Translations under genes and position numbers: made by a program
Notes under the pieces: model-generated
Seen by the model: the letters and a program-made list of their open reading frames with translations, nothing else
Told to the model about the DNA's origin: nothing
The model's database searches: none
Source of the DNA: Streptomyces yangpuensis
GTDB taxonomy: Bacteria; Actinomycetota; Actinomycetes; Streptomycetales; Streptomycetaceae
DNA length: 64,000 bases
NCBI RefSeq assembly: GCF_001005295.1
Contig: NZ_LBMK01000002.1
Span: 758,299 to 822,298, forward strand
Reading direction: 5' to 3'
In this document: piece by piece, positions 1-9,158 of the stretch
Layout: the number at the start of each line of letters is the position of its first letter
Position numbering within the stretch: the first letter of the stretch is position 1

Positions 1-470
1 GCCCGCCGCCCGGCATCGTCGCCCGGCACCGCGGTGGCCCGTACGACCTCACTGGACGCCTGGTCGGCGGCCTCGTTCAGCCGGGTCACCAGCGCCACCC
101 CGACGCCCTCGCCGAGCAGCTCCCACCACTCTGCGGGAATCGTCGCGAGCGGCTGGAGCAGCACCTCGGCCTGCCCGCCGCAGGTCAGCTTCGCCGCCAC
201 GGCCGCGTCGCCGGCAACCGACACCTCGCACACCCGCGCGGTGGCCCCGGGCGCCATGGCCACGGCTTCCGCGACGAGCTCGGCGTCGAAGACCCCGCGG
301 TACAGGCTGCCGACGCACTCCCCCCGCGCATCGACGAGCACGGCCCCGCCCGGATCCCGCGGCCCGAAACCCTGCTCGGTCACGGGCCGGGCCAGATACC
401 CCGCCCGCCCCTCGGCCACCCACTGCCGCGCCGTCTCCACCAGCTCACGCATCCGTGCCGCCCCATCCAT
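1..470 (-). CDS. XdhC/CoxI-family protein, partial (runs off the window)
   Basis: The reading frame begins at an ATG at 470 and continues to the window edge, so only the N-terminal ~156 residues are present. The translation runs through a VDARGGECVGSLYRGVFD segment and then KLTCGGQAEVLLQPL; the LTCGG cysteine-glycine motif after a Gly-rich strand is typical of the XdhC/CoxI domain. Members of this family help insert the sulfurated molybdenum cofactor into xanthine dehydrogenase-type enzymes. An in-frame ATG at 452 (MRELVETARQW) is an alternative start and matches the usual family beginning better. No molybdoenzyme gene is visible inside the window, so the partner enzyme is unknown. The family call is an inference from motif and layout. 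Confidence 0.65.
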   Translation of the reverse strand, partial: MDGAARMRELVETARQWVAEGRAGYLARPVTEQGFGPRDPGGAVLVDARGECVGSLYRGVFDAELVAEAVAMAPGATARVCEVSVAGDAAVAAKLTCGGQAEVLLQPLATIPAEWWELLGEGVGVALVTRLNEAADQASSEVVRATAVPGDDAGRR

Positions 471-648
471 CCGCGCTCTTTCCCGCAAAGCGCCAAGTCA
501 GCAGCACACTGCAGGCTCACCACCCACCATAGGCAGCCCGTCCCGCCGACCCGCACCTCAAAAGCCACAGACCCCGCCGCCCCTCCCTCGTGCAGATCAC
601 CGGAAACCGCCGGAAGCCACGCCGTGCCGGCGGACGGTGCCTGGCCGG

Positions 649-2514
649 TCAGTGTCCGGCGGCCCGGGAGGCCGGGATCGCAGGGACGGCGTCGGCGGCG
701 CGCAGGCCGTCGGCGGAGGGCCAGATGTCCAGGACCACCGAGGCGAGGTAGGCGCCCCGGGCGCGGATCCGGTCCTCGTCCCAGGCGGAGGACCACGTGT
801 CGACACCGCAACCGGGCGGGGCGTTGAGCAGCGTGCCGTGGGTGAGGCGCAGGAGGCTGTGCTCACCGAGCCACTGCCGCTTGTCGTCCCATGCCATGTT
901 GCCGAGGGTGGGATTGAGCCGGGCCGTCACCAGGGTCAGATTGCCCAGGGTGTGGACGAGCTCGTCGCGCCCGGCACCCTCGTCCGGATCGTCCGCCAGG
1001 GGCGGCCAGTTGTCGCGCCAGCTCTGCGGCATGACGTGTTCGATCGTCAGCTTCGAGCCGAGTTGTGCGCCGATGGGAGCGGTCAGCTGTTCCGTGTGGT
1101 CGGTGCGCAGTTCGTCCTCCAGCGCCTCCAGGAGGATCCGGACGCGGTGGCGGTAGAGCCGGGCGTACAGCGGGTCCTGCTCCAGGGCGGTACGGAACTC
1201 CGCGTCGGTCGGCCAGTTCCGGTGCTGGCCGTGCATCCCCGTCAGGGTCGTGATGATGACTTCGTCCGCACGCTCGGGCTCGCGCGCCGCCGCGGCCACG
1301 AGGTCGCGGAAGACGTGGTTGTAATCACGGTTGCTGAGGTTGAGGATCGCCCGCCGCACGAGGTAGCTGTCGATGGCGCGGACGGCGTTGCGCCGGCGCT
1401 CGGGCGACAGCACCTCCTCGCTCAGCCCGAAGAGGAAGAGCAGCAGGGGCATCGGCGTCGACATCTGCATGACCTTCATCCGGTACAGGAACCGGCCCTC
1501 GAGCCCGTGCGACGGGTACTGGTCGAGACGCTCGTAGATCTCTGCGTACCGGGTCAGTTCCGCGAACACCTGCTCGGTGGGAACGGAGGCGGAGCGCAGC
1601 CAGCGCTCGAACTCCTTGAACAGGGCTGAAGAGGTGAACTCGCGCTGGGTGCGCATGGTGAGCCAGTAGGTCAGGAACACGTCGAGCCGACTGCGGGTGA
1701 TGCGGCCCGTCGTCTGCTCGGTCCGCCACTCGGCCTGATCGAAGGGGGCCCAGTAGGTCCGGTAGAGCCGGTCGATGTCCGCGCCGGCATGCTCGGCGTC
1801 CCGGAACAACAGGTTCTTCACCAGGTCTGCGTGTTCCAGCGGCGTTCCGCGGCTGTTGAGGGTCTCGAAGACGACCTGGGCGTCGTCGTGCTCCTCCAGA
1901 TCGATGATGACCAGGCGCAAGTGCTCACGCATCGTCTGTACCAGCGCTCCGAGCCGCTCGTGCGGTTCGGGCGCCTCGGTCAGCCACTTGTCGATCTCCT
2001 GCCGGAAGTACTCCACCGCCTGGCCGAGCCGTCCACTTCCGCCCTTGCCGAGCATGACGGAACGGAACTCTTCACGGTCGGCGTTCGTGGGCCAGACCTT
2101 GTAGCGGTGGTCGGGGTGCCGGTCGCGGTCGAAGAGGTCCTCGTCGTTCTCCAGGAACCGCCTGAGCAGCCGCTCGGACTTCTGGTGGTCCCGGGCGATG
2201 GCCGAGAGCCTGGCCGCGAAGAGGAACAGCTGGAGCGTGGTCAGCCGCTGCTGACCGTCGATGACCTGCCGGGTCTCCAGGTCGGACGACATGTGGGGCG
2301 CCTCGTCGAACACGACGGCGCCGAGGAAGTGCGGCGCGACGGCCTCCCCGGTCCGTACCGCCTCCTCGGCACGCTCCACCGTCCTGCGCACGTCTTCCCA
2401 CAGAGCAGCCCAGTTGTCGTCCCTGTCCCACACATAGGGACGCTGGAACAACGGAACCGTGTACCGGACGTCCTTCCCGAAGATGCGTCGCAGATCAACC
2501 GTGTCGGCCTTCAT
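649..2514 (-). CDS. DUF262/DUF1524 protein (GmrSD-type putative nuclease)
   Basis: 621 residues from an ATG at 2514 preceded by a GGGGGAG ribosome site; the frame stays open upstream but without a comparable SD. The N-terminal DUF262 part shows QRPYVW (residues 24-29), DGQQRLTT (86-93) and FETLNSRGTPL (216-226), the conserved signatures of the NTP-dependent ParB-like half. The C-terminal part has EHVMPQSW (492-499) followed by HTLGNLTL and an N-rich segment, the His-Asn nuclease signature of DUF1524. Fusions of these domains make up GmrSD type IV restriction enzymes, which cut modified DNA, and similar proteins occur in other defence islands. No methylase or specificity gene is next to it. 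The domain call is strong; restriction of modified phage DNA is inference from the family. Confidence 0.8.
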   Translation of the reverse strand: MKADTVDLRRIFGKDVRYTVPLFQRPYVWDRDDNWAALWEDVRRTVERAEEAVRTGEAVAPHFLGAVVFDEAPHMSSDLETRQVIDGQQRLTTLQLFLFAARLSAIARDHQKSERLLRRFLENDEDLFDRDRHPDHRYKVWPTNADREEFRSVMLGKGGSGRLGQAVEYFRQEIDKWLTEAPEPHERLGALVQTMREHLRLVIIDLEEHDDAQVVFETLNSRGTPLEHADLVKNLLFRDAEHAGADIDRLYRTYWAPFDQAEWRTEQTTGRITRSRLDVFLTYWLTMRTQREFTSSALFKEFERWLRSASVPTEQVFAELTRYAEIYERLDQYPSHGLEGRFLYRMKVMQMSTPMPLLLFLFGLSEEVLSPERRRNAVRAIDSYLVRRAILNLSNRDYNHVFRDLVAAAAREPERADEVIITTLTGMHGQHRNWPTDAEFRTALEQDPLYARLYRHRVRILLEALEDELRTDHTEQLTAPIGAQLGSKLTIEHVMPQSWRDNWPPLADDPDEGAGRDELVHTLGNLTLVTARLNPTLGNMAWDDKRQWLGEHSLLRLTHGTLLNAPPGCGVDTWSSAWDEDRIRARGAYLASVVLDIWPSADGLRAADAVPAIPASRAAGH

Positions 2515-2864
2515 GGCTCCCCCCTCATCCGAACGGTCACCACGGTAGCGATCTTCCGCCCCTGGAGAGGCGGTTCGCCCCGAAGCGGCCCACGAAAGCG
2601 GGATCCGCAGGCGCGGCACAGTGACGCCGCGAAGCAGCGCGGCCGGCCCAGGGGCGAATCCAGAGGCGCCACCTGCAGGACATGCGCACCATGGGGCCGG
2701 CCTGTGGCCGAGGCGGAACCGACTCAGCCGCGCTGAGTACGGGAGGCATTGCCGATCTCATCCGAGGCGCTGCAAGGGCAGAAATCAGGCGGCAGGTGGT
2801 GCGGGTGAGGCTGGATCGCGAAGGAGGCATCGCGGCAGTGGGCGGACGCGGTGGTCCGCGCGGG
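2515..2864. other. 350-base stretch without a recognisable gene
   Basis: This gap lies between the DUF262 gene and the ATPase gene, both on the minus strand. Open frames crossing it have no ribosome site and translate to Arg/Pro/Ala-rich shadow sequence. I saw no long hairpin, tandem repeat or tRNA. It probably holds the promoter of the DUF262 gene. Confidence 0.4.
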
Positions 2865-4331
2865 CTACGTGCCGTGGTAGAGGCGGTCGACGTCGATCAG
2901 CTGGACGGTCGGGTCCTTGTCGGCGAGGCGGCGCAGGTCGTCGGTGAAGCCCGCGCCGCTGAAGCACTGCAGCCGGGTGCGGTCGGTCGCGGCGTCGCCT
3001 TTGGCGAGCAGGCCGCGGATGTGCCGGAGGCGTTCCAGGTGGCCGGTCCCCATGACATCGTTCCATTTGGCTTCGCCGATGGCGAGCAGGGCTTCGCGAC
3101 CGTCGCCGGTATCGCCGTAGACGGCTGAATCGACCTCATGGATGGTCCTGGCGGCGGGGTCGTTGACGGTGCCACCGGCGACTCGGGAGACCTGGCCACC
3201 ATGGGTTTCAGGGGCTGCGTACCAGCGGGACCATTCCCGGCAGACCTGTTCGAAGCGGGGGCCGAGGACCTTGCTGCGGAAGGCGGAGTGGGCGCGTTTC
3301 CATACGGCGGCGGCGCGCCCTGGCCGCTCCAGGTCCCCCCAGGCGGGACGCATGACCGCGTGGTAGAAGGTCACGAGCGGTTCGGCGATGCGGTACGCGG
3401 AGCGGTTGCGGCGGAACGCGTCGGTCTCGTGCGTGATCATGCCGACGTCCTGGAGGACGCTGAGCGGGTGGGCCAGGTCGGTGGATTTGCGGCCGAGGTA
3501 GTCGGCGATACCGCCGCGGGAGGCGTTGCCGGCGGCGATCGCCGCGAGTACGGAGTGGTAGAGCGCGACGTCGTGGAGTTCGGGTTCCTCCGCCAGCAGA
3601 TAGCGGGCTTCGCGGAAGAGGGGGCGGGCCGGGTTGAGGACGGCGCGGGCGACCCAGTCGTCGAAGTCGTCCGGTCCCTGCGGTGTGTCCCCTTGGGTGA
3701 ATTCCCGGCGGTAGGCGGGGGTACCGCCCACGATGGCGTTGGTCATCAGGGCGGTGTGCGGGTCGGAGATCTCCCAGAACTCTGCGGCGAGCCGGAAGTC
3801 CAGTGTGGGGACGACGAGTTCGAGCCCGGCGCGACCGCGGAGCGGGGCGTTGCCGGCCAGCAGCTTTCCCATGAACGACAGGGCGGATCCGCAGAGCAGG
3901 AGCCGCACGGGAGTGTTGGTGTGCTGGGCGGCCGGGTCGAGAGCCCGCTGGATGACCGAGGGCAGGGCGGGTGACGCCTTGGCCAGGAAGGGGAACTCGT
4001 CGATCACCGCGGTGGTCGGGCCGCGGTCGGCGAGCCGCAGGAGTTCGGTGACGGCCTCGTCCCAGTGCGCGAAGCGGAACGGCGTGGCCTGGCCGCGGTA
4101 GCGGGCCAGGGCCTCGCCGAACTGGCGCAGGGCGTCGGCCTCGGTCGTCTCGGTCGCGGTGAACATGAAACCCCCGCCGGCGCGGGTGACCGCGTCGAGC
4201 AGGAACGTCTTGCCCTGGCGCCGGCGACCCGAGACCACCCCGAGCATGGCCTGCGGCCCCGGCAGGGTGGCGAACCGGGTCAGCTCGGCCCACTCGAAGG
4301 TGCGGTCGAACATCTCCGCGGGCTTGTCCAC
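2865..4331 (-). CDS. Archaeal-type AAA ATPase with C-terminal DUF234 nuclease-like domain
   Basis: The N-terminal half has the Walker A motif GRRRQGKT, followed by a strand with VIDEFPFL as Walker B, the layout of the archaeal ATPase (MNS/STAND-related) family. The C-terminal DUF234 part contains HEVDSAVYGDTGDG then ALLAIGEAKW, a PD-(D/E)xK-like arrangement that suggests a nuclease or DNA-binding fold. I chose the GTG at 4331 because a GGGAGG ribosome site lies just upstream and because a TATAAT box at 4359-4364 would put the transcript start downstream of the ATG at 4379, which lacks an SD. From the GTG it has 488 residues. Proteins of this family are common in mobile and defence regions but their function is mostly unknown. 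It is a single gene, with no partner at a short distance. Confidence 0.75.
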   Translation of the reverse strand: MDKPAEMFDRTFEWAELTRFATLPGPQAMLGVVSGRRRQGKTFLLDAVTRAGGGFMFTATETTEADALRQFGEALARYRGQATPFRFAHWDEAVTELLRLADRGPTTAVIDEFPFLAKASPALPSVIQRALDPAAQHTNTPVRLLLCGSALSFMGKLLAGNAPLRGRAGLELVVPTLDFRLAAEFWEISDPHTALMTNAIVGGTPAYRREFTQGDTPQGPDDFDDWVARAVLNPARPLFREARYLLAEEPELHDVALYHSVLAAIAAGNASRGGIADYLGRKSTDLAHPLSVLQDVGMITHETDAFRRNRSAYRIAEPLVTFYHAVMRPAWGDLERPGRAAAVWKRAHSAFRSKVLGPRFEQVCREWSRWYAAPETHGGQVSRVAGGTVNDPAARTIHEVDSAVYGDTGDGREALLAIGEAKWNDVMGTGHLERLRHIRGLLAKGDAATDRTRLQCFSGAGFTDDLRRLADKDPTVQLIDVDRLYHGT

Positions 4332-4354
4332 GAACCCTCCCTTTGGATAGGTGA

Positions 4355-4367
4355 AGCTATTATAGCT
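4355..4367. promoter_or_regulatory. Palindrome over a TATAAT -10 box of the ATPase gene
   Basis: AGCTATTATAGCT is a perfect inverted repeat around one central base. Read on the minus strand it contains TATAAT (4359-4364), a consensus -10 hexamer that is unusual in such GC-rich DNA, about 28 bases upstream of the chosen GTG start. No convincing -35 is seen. A palindrome on the -10 box would be a natural operator, perhaps for autoregulation; that part is inference. Confidence 0.5.
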
Positions 4368-4464
4368 CGGGTTATTCATTCGGCCCTGGTCTGGTGGTGA
4401 GAATCGCCCGGTCGCGTGAACCGCGCCGACGGACGGGGACGGGCACGTCAGCGCGGCGGTCCAC

Positions 4465-4498
4465 GGCTCGCATGCGTACATGGCTCGCATGCGCACAT
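4465..4498. repeat. Tandem 17-bp repeat, two copies
   Basis: Two adjacent 17-base units, 4465-4481 and 4482-4498, differ at one base. Each contains the palindrome CGCATGCG. They lie about 135 bases upstream of the ATPase start in an otherwise gene-free stretch (4332-4698) and could be a regulator binding array or a chance duplication. Confidence 0.6.
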
Positions 4499-4698
4499 GG
4501 CCGAGCTCATTTCTCCGCACCTGCGAGTGTCCGTGCGGGCAGGAAGGATCTCCGCGGACACGGCGAAGGGCGCGGCGCAGGGGCGACTCGGTTGACACAG
4601 CCGTCCCAGACGGCCATGACGGACCCGGCGCCGCCGTGTGCGATCCGATCGCCGATCTGACCAGGGCTCGCCCGGCGGGCGGTCGGGTCGTGTTGCTG

Positions 4699-5886
4699 TC
4701 AGGGGTTGGGCATGCCGACGGCGTCGAAGCGGCGCATCAGGGACGGCTTGCCGCGGTGGGTCGCACGCAGCGCGCCGACCCGGTCCTCGAAGGCACTACT
4801 GGTTCCCGAACGGGCGTGGATCTCGCGCAGGTCGGTGAGTAGCGTGACCGCGACGTCGTACGGGCCGGCCTTCTTCTCCCCGATCAGCTTGTCGACGTCC
4901 TGCCATGCCCGCTCGGTGTCCTGGGCGAGGCGGGCCAGGTGTGCGTCCCGGGCCTGGGAGATGCCCTCGGCCCGTGCTCGCGCGGCAGTGGCCTTCTCCT
5001 CCGCTGCCCGGTGCGTGCGCTCGGTGCGGTACAGGTGGGCGGCGCCCAGGAGTTGGGCGGCAGTGCGGCGCTCGGCGGCGTCGGCGGCGGAGCACGGTCC
5101 GGACAGACGGGCGGCGCGGTGGCGGGCGAGGAGCTGCGGGCCGGGCTGGGGAGCGGTGCCGAGTGCCGCTTCCAGCAGCAGGGCGTCCTTCTCCTCGGCG
5201 GGCAGCCTCGCGATGAACTCGGCCAGGTTCGCTCTGTCCACGGCGGCTGCCTGCGGGGCCGGGGCGCTCGCCTGGGCGGCGACGGCCAGGAGGTCGGGGT
5301 CCACGCCCAGGAAATCGACCAGGGCCCGCTGCGGCCCGGTGAGCGAGGCCAGACCGGCCGGCACCAGGGGCTCGACCTCGCCGACGTACTCCTCCTCCTC
5401 GTCGTCCTCGGCCGGCTCCCACATGCCCAGGCCGGCGAGCCAGGCCACGTACAGCCCCCGCAGATCACCGGCCGCCAGTTCGGCGCGCAAGCCCACGAAC
5501 GCGGACAGCGAGAACTCTGACTCGAAGTCCCACTCGCCGCCGTCCTCCGATGAGAGGGAGAAATCGAGGAGGGTGTGCCCGGAGCAGGTCCACACGCTCA
5601 GCGATTCCTCCAACGCGTAGGGGGCAGCGGCCTTGGCGCTGAGGAGGGCGGCGGGCAGGCGCAGGACGAGGCGGCGGCTGCCCCAGTTCGCGTAGTAGAG
5701 GTGGGCGTCGTAGAGCTGCTCGACCAACTTGGTCGTATCACCGCGGAAGTCGCCCCAGTGGTATTCGTTGGTGAAGCTCGTGGGCGTGATGTGTGCCCTG
5801 GTGGACAGCGCCCGTACCTGCGCCAACTCGCCCTCGTCCAGCGGCCGGTCGATGGCCAGGAACTCGTAGTACTGGTACTCGCTCAC
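4699..5886 (-). CDS. Conserved protein of unknown function
   Basis: 395 residues from the GTG at 5886 (VSEYQYYEFLAIDRPL...). I do not recognise a named domain. The N-terminal ~170 residues look folded, rich in Tyr and Trp (for example SFTNEYHWGDFRGD and LYYANWGSRRLVL). A very acidic linker with five consecutive Asp/Glu (about residue 185) follows, then LTGPQRALVDFLGVDPDLL, and the C-terminal half is an Ala/Arg/Glu-rich helical region consistent with coiled coil. There is no signal peptide or membrane segment, so it is probably cytoplasmic. The broken gene at 6004-8051 lies 117 bases upstream on the same strand and the two may form one transcription unit. From memory, proteins beginning this way are widespread in Streptomyces but uncharacterised. 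Confidence 0.6.
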   Translation of the reverse strand: MSEYQYYEFLAIDRPLDEGELAQVRALSTRAHITPTSFTNEYHWGDFRGDTTKLVEQLYDAHLYYANWGSRRLVLRLPAALLSAKAAAPYALEESLSVWTCSGHTLLDFSLSSEDGGEWDFESEFSLSAFVGLRAELAAGDLRGLYVAWLAGLGMWEPAEDDEEEEYVGEVEPLVPAGLASLTGPQRALVDFLGVDPDLLAVAAQASAPAPQAAAVDRANLAEFIARLPAEEKDALLLEAALGTAPQPGPQLLARHRAARLSGPCSAADAAERRTAAQLLGAAHLYRTERTHRAAEEKATAARARAEGISQARDAHLARLAQDTERAWQDVDKLIGEKKAGPYDVAVTLLTDLREIHARSGTSSAFEDRVGALRATHRGKPSLMRRFDAVGMPNP

Positions 5887-6003
5887 GACCGGACACCCTA
5901 CTGCGCAGAGGACAGGCCCTGACAAGGCTGCCGGAGCCGCCGCAGGCGCCGCGAAGTGGCGCCGGCCACGAGCCCCGCGCGGGCGGGATGACCTCGGTGC
6001 GGC

Positions 6004-8051
6004 CTACCGGCGGCGTCCGCGTCCCGGCTTTCCTCCGCGCGTGGGCCGGGCCGTCGTGCCCGGTCGCCGCCCGGTGCGTGCCGTAGACGTGCGGGGCAGC
6101 CGCGCCGCGGCATCGCGCAGATCCTGCAGCGCGGCGTGGTCGGGGTGCGGGGCGGTCAGGGCCACGTCGAGAGCCTCGCGGAAGTCGGCCCCCTGCGTAC
6201 GGATCGCGTCGCCGAAGCGGGCCGGGCCGGTCGCCTCCAGGTACTGGACCATGCTTTCCGCGACCATGACCAGACTCTCGGCCTCGGTCAGGTTCTCGGG
6301 GGCGAGGAGGCCCCGGTTGACGAGAACACCGATGGCGAGGGGTGCCAGCTGTGGATCGCGGCGCAGGGGCAGGGCGAACCGGTCGCCTTCACCCTCGGGA
6401 AGCGCGGCGCACAGCGTTTCGAGCATGGCCTGTCCGCGCGTGCGGTAGGGCATGGTGCGGACGGCGTCCAGGAGGAGGGGGAAGGCGCGTTCGGGGCCGT
6501 CGTGGGCCTGGACCCACTGGTCCAGTTCGAGGCGGGCCGAGTCGCTGTCGTAGTGCTCGGCAAGGGTGCCCAGGAGGCCGGCGGCGGGCGCGTGGGCGAG
6601 TTCCCCGATGAGAGGTGCGTCGCGGCCGGCGTCGAGCAGGCGGGCGCGTACCGCCCACGTACCCAGGGCGGTGAGGCGGATGAGTTCCACGGGACCGTCG
6701 GATGGTTCGCCGGTGTCCGGTACGAGGCCACCGGTCGGGCCTGTAAGCGTGGGGCTCCCGGCGGGATTGCGGGGAGCCGGGTCGTCGGCGCCCGCGGAGA
6801 GCGGGAGGAACTGGTAGACGGGGTCTGCCGGGCCCACCAGCCTTTCGACGGCGCCGAGCTCATCCAGCAGGTCCAGCACCACGCGCAGGTCGCGGTGCGC
6901 GTCGTCGAACCACATCCGGGGCGCGGTGCCGCCGAGCCGGAACCGGCCCCGGTACGCGTGGTCGACGGAGTCGCGCAACCGGTGCCAGGGCATCGGGTGG
7001 GGCAGGCTGTAGAGGGTGTTGAGGATGTCGGGGAGAACGTCCTCGTACGCGTCGAAGAGCATTGATTCGGTGTGCCAGCCGCTTTTCGCACCGAGCAGTT
7101 GCCGCCGCATGCCGAACACGGCATCGAACGCTCGCCGCCACAGCGCGAGCGGGTCCTTCAGGTCGCCGGCGGCCTTTCCGACCGCGTGCACGCGACCCTT
7201 GACGACGCGTACCAGGCGGGCTTCCCTGGCCAGTTCGAAGACCAGGTTCAGGCGCGGCAGGGCGTCTACGGAGCGCACGGCCGCGGGCGGTGTGTCCCCG
7301 GTGCCGAGCAGCTCGGCGAGCTCGCGTGCGTCAGCGGTCTTCAGTCGGCCGGTGGCGGTGACAGGCCGGCCTTCCCTGCCCGCCCATGCGGCGAGCCCTG
7401 GAGCATGCCGAGCAGCCCAACCCGCCCCGCCTCGGCCCTCAGCGTCTCCGGTGGCGGGAGGGTGACGGGCAACTGCGGCTCGGCCCGCAGGGCGTCGGGC
7501 GATCCCTCGGTCATGTGCCGTGCCGCGATCGCCTGCAGTACGTCCTCGTCGTACGGGATCTCGCCCTGCCGGGCGCGTTTGCTGAACCTGGCCAGTGCCG
7601 CCGGGCTGCCCAGGTCGACGCCCTGCTCGGCAGCGAGGGTGGTCCAGAACTTCGCGAGTCCCCAGCGGGTCCGGTCGGCCATCGCCTGCGGATAGCCGGC
7701 TGCTGTGTCGTCTACGGCGCCGAGCAGGGTGTCCAGGGCCGTGCCGCGCGGGTCGGCCAGCCCGGTGGCATCCAGGTAGCGCAGCAGCAGGCGCAGTGCA
7801 TCCGGTGCCCCGGGCAGCTCCTCGCCCGGCAGGACCGTCACCGTACGGGGCGCCCAGTCGAGCAGGAACGCCTGGACGTGCCGCGGCTCCCACAGGCCCA
7901 GCCGCCCGTCGACGGTGCCACCGTGCCGGTAGTCGAGCGCGGCGGCCACGGCGAAGGTGTCCACCGCGGCCGAGCCCGGGACCTGTCCGGCCCACCGCTC
8001 CAGCCGCCCGACGAGCACGTCACGGGCTGCCTGTTCCGTTTCCGGGGCCAC
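6004..8051 (-). pseudogene. Conserved protein of unknown function, split by a one-base frameshift
   Basis: Coding potential begins at a GTG at 8051 (MAPETEQAARDVLVGRLERW...) and is convincing to about codon 218; that frame then hits a stop at 7341. Protein-like sequence continues without a break in another frame (LAAWAGREGRPVTATGRLKTADARELAELL...) to the stop at 6004. The switch falls near a three-G run (minus strand) at 7396-7398; one extra G there would join the halves as ...LLGMLQGLAAWAGREG... into a protein of about 680 residues. No start codon with an SD precedes the second half, so two separate genes are unlikely. It is either a real inactivation or a sequencing error. No domain is recognised; the C-terminus is Arg/Gly/Thr-rich and basic. 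Confidence 0.6.
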
Positions 8052-8308
8052 CTGTCGGCTTCGAGAGCACGTTACCCGCCCCGGTTCTTCCGCGTGGGCG
8101 GGCCCGTGGTACCGGCCGCCTCGACCGGGATCGCTACAGGCGGACCGAGGAGGATGACGGGTTCGGGGTCCGGGGGGTGAGGACCCAGGTGCCTTGTGAG
8201 CGGGTGGCGGTCCGCCCCAGTGCCTGGGTCGCGGTGCCCGGCTGCTCGCCCCGCACCGAACGCGGTGCCCACACGCCCCTCACAAGGGAGCAGTGCGTAA
8301 CAACGACA

Positions 8309-8343
8309 AAGGCCCGGACTCAGTGGGACTGAGTTCGGGCCTT
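8309..8343 (-). terminator. Intrinsic terminator of the tRNA-Arg gene
   Basis: A 16-bp stem (AAGGCCCG.. pairing with ..CGGGCCTT, one G-T wobble) with a three-base loop. On the minus strand it is followed by TTTGTCGTTGTT, a U-rich tail rare in this genome. It lies 54 bases downstream of the tRNA 3' end. Apart from this hairpin, 8052-8396 shows no gene. Confidence 0.85.
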
Positions 8344-8396
8344 CATGCTTGGCACTTCAGCTTGTCAGCGGCGTGATCGCGCTGTCTCTGCTGGAG

Positions 8397-8468
8397 TGCC
8401 CCCGGCAGGATTCGAACCTGCGCACACGGCTCCGGAGGCCGTTGCTCTATCCCCTGAGCTACGGGGGC
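8397..8468 (-). tRNA. tRNA-Arg, anticodon CCG
   Basis: 72 bases fold into a full cloverleaf: acceptor GCCCCCG/CGGGGGC with discriminator A, D stem GCTC/GAGC, anticodon stem ACGGC/GCCGT with loop CTCCGGA, and T arm GCAGG-TTCGAAT-CCTGC. The anticodon CCG reads CGG codons, heavily used here. CCA is not encoded. A good intrinsic terminator follows. Confidence 0.97.
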
Positions 8469-8622
8469 GTGTCGCTTGTGGTGCGGCGACGGGTTGAACA
8501 CTACCAGCTTCCACGGGGTGATCAGGAACCCGTTTGTGGGGGAGGGGTGAGTGCGTCGCCCGCACGGTGTGGAAGTGGCAAAAACCCGGACGCGGGGGCC
8601 CGCGCCGACCTACTCTCGAGTT

Positions 8623-9048
8623 GTGCCAGGCGTCTCGGGCCGGGTCCTCGTTGTCGACGACAACAAGGTCATCCGGCAGCTGATCAAGGTCAATCTCGAG
8701 CTGGAGGGCTTCGAGGTCGTGACCGCGAACGATGGTGCCGAGTGCCTGGACGTGGTGCACCAGGTGTGTCCTGACGTGATCACCCTTGATGTGGTCATGC
8801 CCAAGCTGGACGGGTTCGGGGCCGCCGCGCAGTTGCGGGCCGATCCGCGGACCCGGGACGTGCCCGTCGCCATCGTCAGCGCCTGTACGCAGCAGGAGGT
8901 CGAGTCCGGCATCGCCTCCGGGGTGGATGCCTTCCTGGCCAAGCCCTTCGAGCCCACCGAGCTGGTACGGATCGTGCGGCGGCTGGCCGAGCGCAAGGAC
9001 CGGCGCGACGGGAGGCGAGGGGCTCCCGCCGGGAGAGGGCGTGGCTGA
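8623..9048 (+). CDS. Single-domain response regulator (CheY-like receiver)
   Basis: Translation from the GTG at 8623 gives PGVSGRVLVVDDNKVIRQLI..., a receiver domain with the acidic pair VDDN, the phosphorylation Asp in TLDVVMP, the Ser of VSA and the Lys of AKPFEP. The protein has about 141 residues and ends in a short Arg/Gly-rich tail, so there is no output domain. The frame is open to 8551, but the receiver fold begins right after this GTG. No histidine kinase is adjacent, so it is an orphan. It lies upstream of the ArgRS-like gene and lysA on the same strand, with a 110-base gap. Regulation by protein-protein contact, as for CheY or Spo0F, is inferred. Confidence 0.85.
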   Translation: MPGVSGRVLVVDDNKVIRQLIKVNLELEGFEVVTANDGAECLDVVHQVCPDVITLDVVMPKLDGFGAAAQLRADPRTRDVPVAIVSACTQQEVESGIASGVDAFLAKPFEPTELVRIVRRLAERKDRRDGRRGAPAGRGRG

Positions 9049-9158
9049 CGCCCCGTGACGCCCTTCCCGGCTGTCCGGCCGCGGTCTCTTTCTCAGCCCG
9101 CTGTTCACATGGCGAAACCCTTCGCGGGATGACGGGGCGTCTCCCCTAGGCTGGTCCC

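Noticed and set aside
4332..4379. ATG at 4379 as start of the ATPase gene
   Set aside because: It has no SD, and a TATAAT -10 box lies between it and the GTG at 4331, which has a good SD.
7341..7450. Programmed -1 ribosomal frameshifting in the split gene
   Set aside because: No slippery heptamer of the X-XXY-YYZ type and no pseudoknot-like structure is evident at the junction; a missing G is the simpler reading.
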